Below, in pieces: positions 61,963-64,000 of a stretch of 64,000 bases of DNA; within the stretch, counting starts at the first letter, position 1, and each line of letters starts with the position of its first letter. Under the pieces are notes generated by a model. It ran no database searches. It was not told where the DNA came from and saw only the letters and a list, made by a program, of their open reading frames with translations. Origin of the DNA: JBMNGW01 sp050950025 (GTDB lineage: Bacteria > Spirochaetota > Spirochaetia > Sphaerochaetales > Sphaerochaetaceae). The position numbers and the translations under genes were made by a program. The stretch covers positions 62,001 through 126,000 of the forward strand of contig JBMNGW010000004.1 in NCBI GenBank assembly GCA_050950025.1. Reading direction: 5' to 3'.

Positions 61963-63577
61963 TCACAACTCATTTTCTTCTGAGAACATCTGAATCAAGA
62001 GGTTGGCTCCCATCATATCGGCTTTTTCCATGCTCAAAAGGCTATTGGCAAACTCTTGGAAATCGACAAGCACTTCCATGGCCATCAGGCGCACGAACGC
62101 TTCGTCTTCTTCTTTCACCGTAATTTCCATATTGGCTCCAATACGCCGCATGAAAAAGATCGTCTCTTCTTTGCGAATCTGCCAAGAACGGGCAGCGCCT
62201 TCAACAGTGGTGACAAAAAACCCCTCTTGTCTAAAACCATCAGATAAGGAACGCCGTACAAAGCGAGCAATCCGTTCATTGGGAAATTCCAATTCAATTG
62301 TCACCATGTCAACTTTCTTTGCTTCGGCATCTAGGTGGCGGTACCCCGGTCCCCCTTTAAACGAAGCAACCAATAAAGGGGGAGCGGCTATGGAAGCTAA
62401 CAGCATTGTCATTACTGCCACACCGAACATGTCAGCCCCGATAGCCCCGCTAGCTAAACCAATACCGGCAACGATAAGCGTCACCTCTCCTCTGGGTAGC
62501 ATGCCCGCGCCAATACGAAAAGCTCCTTTGACATTAAAACCGACAAATAAAGCCGGCACTCCACACCCAATCAGTTTGCCAATAAAAGCCATAACGCTAA
62601 ACAGAATGCCAAACACCAAGACTGAGCCAACTGCCTTAAAATCAACCATCATTCCCATCACAGCAAAAAAGACAGGAACAAAGTACTCTCCCACCGCTTT
62701 AACTCGCTCCGCCATCTCAGAAGCCACATCGGTTTGACTGAAAGCCAAGCCGGTGATATAAGCTCCAATAATCATTGCCAGCCCTGCCATTTCTGACAGC
62801 CCCGCCAACAAAAGGGCTAAGCCAAAAGAGATTTCAGCAATCACTCCCAGCGATTCCATCCGTTTCAACCCCTTAGTAATTTTGGGGGCCATAAGAATGC
62901 CGATAACCATACACAGGAGCCAAAAGCCGACAGCTTTCAGCGCCACTACTCCGATGCCTTGCCACTGAAGCGTCCCGCCTCCCATCTCAACGGTAGCTAT
63001 GCCAACGACCACTGACAATAAGATGATGCTAATCACATCATCCAACACAGCGGCTGCCAGAATTGTTACCCCCTCGGGAGTTGAAATTTTTCCGCTTTCT
63101 CCAATATACGAGCTGTTATACCGATAGAGGTGGCAGTACAGATAGTTCCCAAAAACAGCGGTTCCGGTTCCAGCATCGAGTGAACTTCAGGATGAAGTAA
63201 TACAGTCAGTCCTGCCCCCAAAATAAAGGAGGCAATAACACCGCCAAAGCCCACTACTGTCGCTTTGCCACTAAAGCGGAGAAAGGTTGGCAAATCAGTT
63301 TCCAATCCGCTGGCAAAAAGAAGCAGTACAGATCCAATACTGGCAATCCCATACAGCTCTACTGAAACTGGGATGCCGGTGGACGGAAGAGCAAACAACG
63401 GCCCAAGTTTTCCCAGCGGTAACGACCCCAACAGATACGGCCAATGACCATCCCTGCCACCAGCTCTCCCAGTACTTGGGGCTGGTGCAACTTCCGTGAA
63501 AAGAACCAGCCGAAACTTTTTGTGGCAATGAGGATTATTCCAAGCTGCAGTGACAGCATCATCATGTTTTCAGTCAT
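61963..63577 (-). CDS. CPA-type cation:proton antiporter, frameshifted twice
   Basis: Repaired length 538 residues: about 12 membrane helices and a cytoplasmic tail. QPQVLGELVAGMVIG begins the Na+/H+ exchanger domain; GSVLLLFASGLETDLPTF and LDDVISIILLS (the conserved Asp-Asp) follow. A C at about 63441 and an A at the A5 run near 63087-63091 must be added to restore GPYLLGSLPLGKLG and EKISTPEGVTILAAAVLDD. The tail (from about residue 405) is soluble and may be regulatory. ATG 63577 overlaps the EIIA-like stop (TTATGA), so the two are coupled. Confidence 0.88.
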
Positions 63578-64000
63578 AAGCCAAATACGGCAAGAACTTC
63601 TTGCGCCTCTTTGGCCTGCAACAGTTGCTTGCGAGCCTCTTCCGTGCGAATCACTTTGCTAATTTCAGCCAAAAATTGAACATGGGGACCGACACGATCA
63701 ATAGGTGAAAGTGTCATAATAAAAATGGTGCTTTTTTGCCCATCAAGGGAGTCGAAATCAAGACCCTCTTTCTTTAAACCAACGCAAGCTACCAATCGCT
63801 TTACGGCTGTGGTCTTGGCATGAGGGATTGCCACTCCATGCTGAATGCCAGTCGACATTTTGGCTTCTCTTTTCATTAAATCATCAAAAGCTTGCTCTTT
63901 ATTAAGGACCAGATTGGCCTTAACGAGCATATTCAGCAGCTCTTTAATAATCTCTTCTTTGCTCTCTCCTTTTAAAGAGGTGCAGATAACATCAGCTGTT
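63574..64000 (-). CDS. PTS EIIA-like (fructose/nitrogen type) protein, 5' end cut off
   Basis: 142 residues seen; the frame is open to the window edge, so the start lies outside. KEEIIKELLNMLVKANLV and the site GIQHGVAIPHAKT carry the phospho-His of EIIA-fru/Ntr domains. VACVGLKKEGLDFDSLDGQK and FLAEISKVIRTEEAR complete the fold. It overlaps the antiporter gene, and such regulators are known to modulate ion transporters, so direct control of the antiporter is plausible (inference). Confidence 0.88.
   Translation of the reverse strand, partial: TADVICTSLKGESKEEIIKELLNMLVKANLVLNKEQAFDDLMKREAKMSTGIQHGVAIPHAKTTAVKRLVACVGLKKEGLDFDSLDGQKSTIFIMTLSPIDRVGPHVQFLAEISKVIRTEEARKQLLQAKEAQEVLAVFGL

Noticed and set aside
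1..64000. CRISPR arrays, rRNA genes, riboswitches or prophage modules
   Set aside because: No regularly spaced repeats, no rRNA-like stretches, no recognisable riboswitch cores and no phage structural genes were seen on reading both strands.

Overview
The window is a gene-dense (about 90% coding) bacterial chromosome segment of moderate GC. It encodes an outer membrane (signal peptides, lipoproteins, small beta-barrel-like proteins ending in an aromatic residue) and an anaerobic, fermentative life-style: a [FeFe]-hydrogenase-like protein, class I Fe-S fumarase, lysine 2,3-aminomutase, a CBS/DRTGG pyrophosphatase and cdaA-type c-di-AMP synthesis. This mix of Clostridia/Thermotoga-like enzymes in a diderm fits a spirochaete of the Sphaerochaeta/Treponema type. 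That placement is inference from gene content only. Non-ATG starts with strong Shine-Dalgarno (SD) sites are common and were used to set several starts.

Layout. 1-7.4 kb: sugar symporter end, prfA-prmC-relA/spoT, pyrophosphatase, a SemiSWEET-like protein and rpiB. 7.4-13.8 kb: an unusual HAD phosphatase-cytidine deaminase fusion, a Fic protein, an envelope protein, LOG, YitT, a sugar nucleotidyltransferase, a small secreted protein and tRNA-Arg(CCG). 13.9-20.5 kb: a LarA homologue, a MATE exporter, and a four-gene overlapping operon of lysine 2,3-aminomutase, two ATP-grasp ligases and a GNAT acetyltransferase, which looks like an undescribed beta-lysine-derived pathway. 20.5-24.7 kb: an AT-rich accessory zone with a duplicated radC 5' end, radC, a Fic variant flanked by paired inverted repeats, an IS3-type end and gene debris; then rtcB. 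26-30.6 kb: a metal P-type ATPase operon, a CPBP protease and a cation efflux protein.

30.6-37.1 kb: a complete his operon except hisH (hisG-D-C-B-A-F-IE), preceded by a clear attenuator: a promoter, a 17-residue leader peptide with five consecutive His codons, and a perfect terminator hairpin. 37.1-49.3 kb: a HdeD-like protein, a nucleotidase, an FKBP lipoprotein, then a long same-strand array (glpK-cdaA-ybbR-acpS-truA-udg-priA-def-fmt-vanZ-fumarase). 49.4-51.5 kb: a DRTGG / HATPase / hydrogenase-like redox-sensing cassette with its own promoter. 51.5-64 kb: M16C peptidase, nfo, gdpD, envelope proteins, pepT, a CPA-type antiporter and a PTS-EIIA-like regulator cut by the window edge.

A caution: prfA, the M16C peptidase, a lipoprotein, an outer-membrane protein, pepT and the antiporter are all split by frameshifts. 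Most sit at short homopolymers, and each gene regains a normal length when one base is added or removed. They are annotated here as single genes with probable sequence errors.
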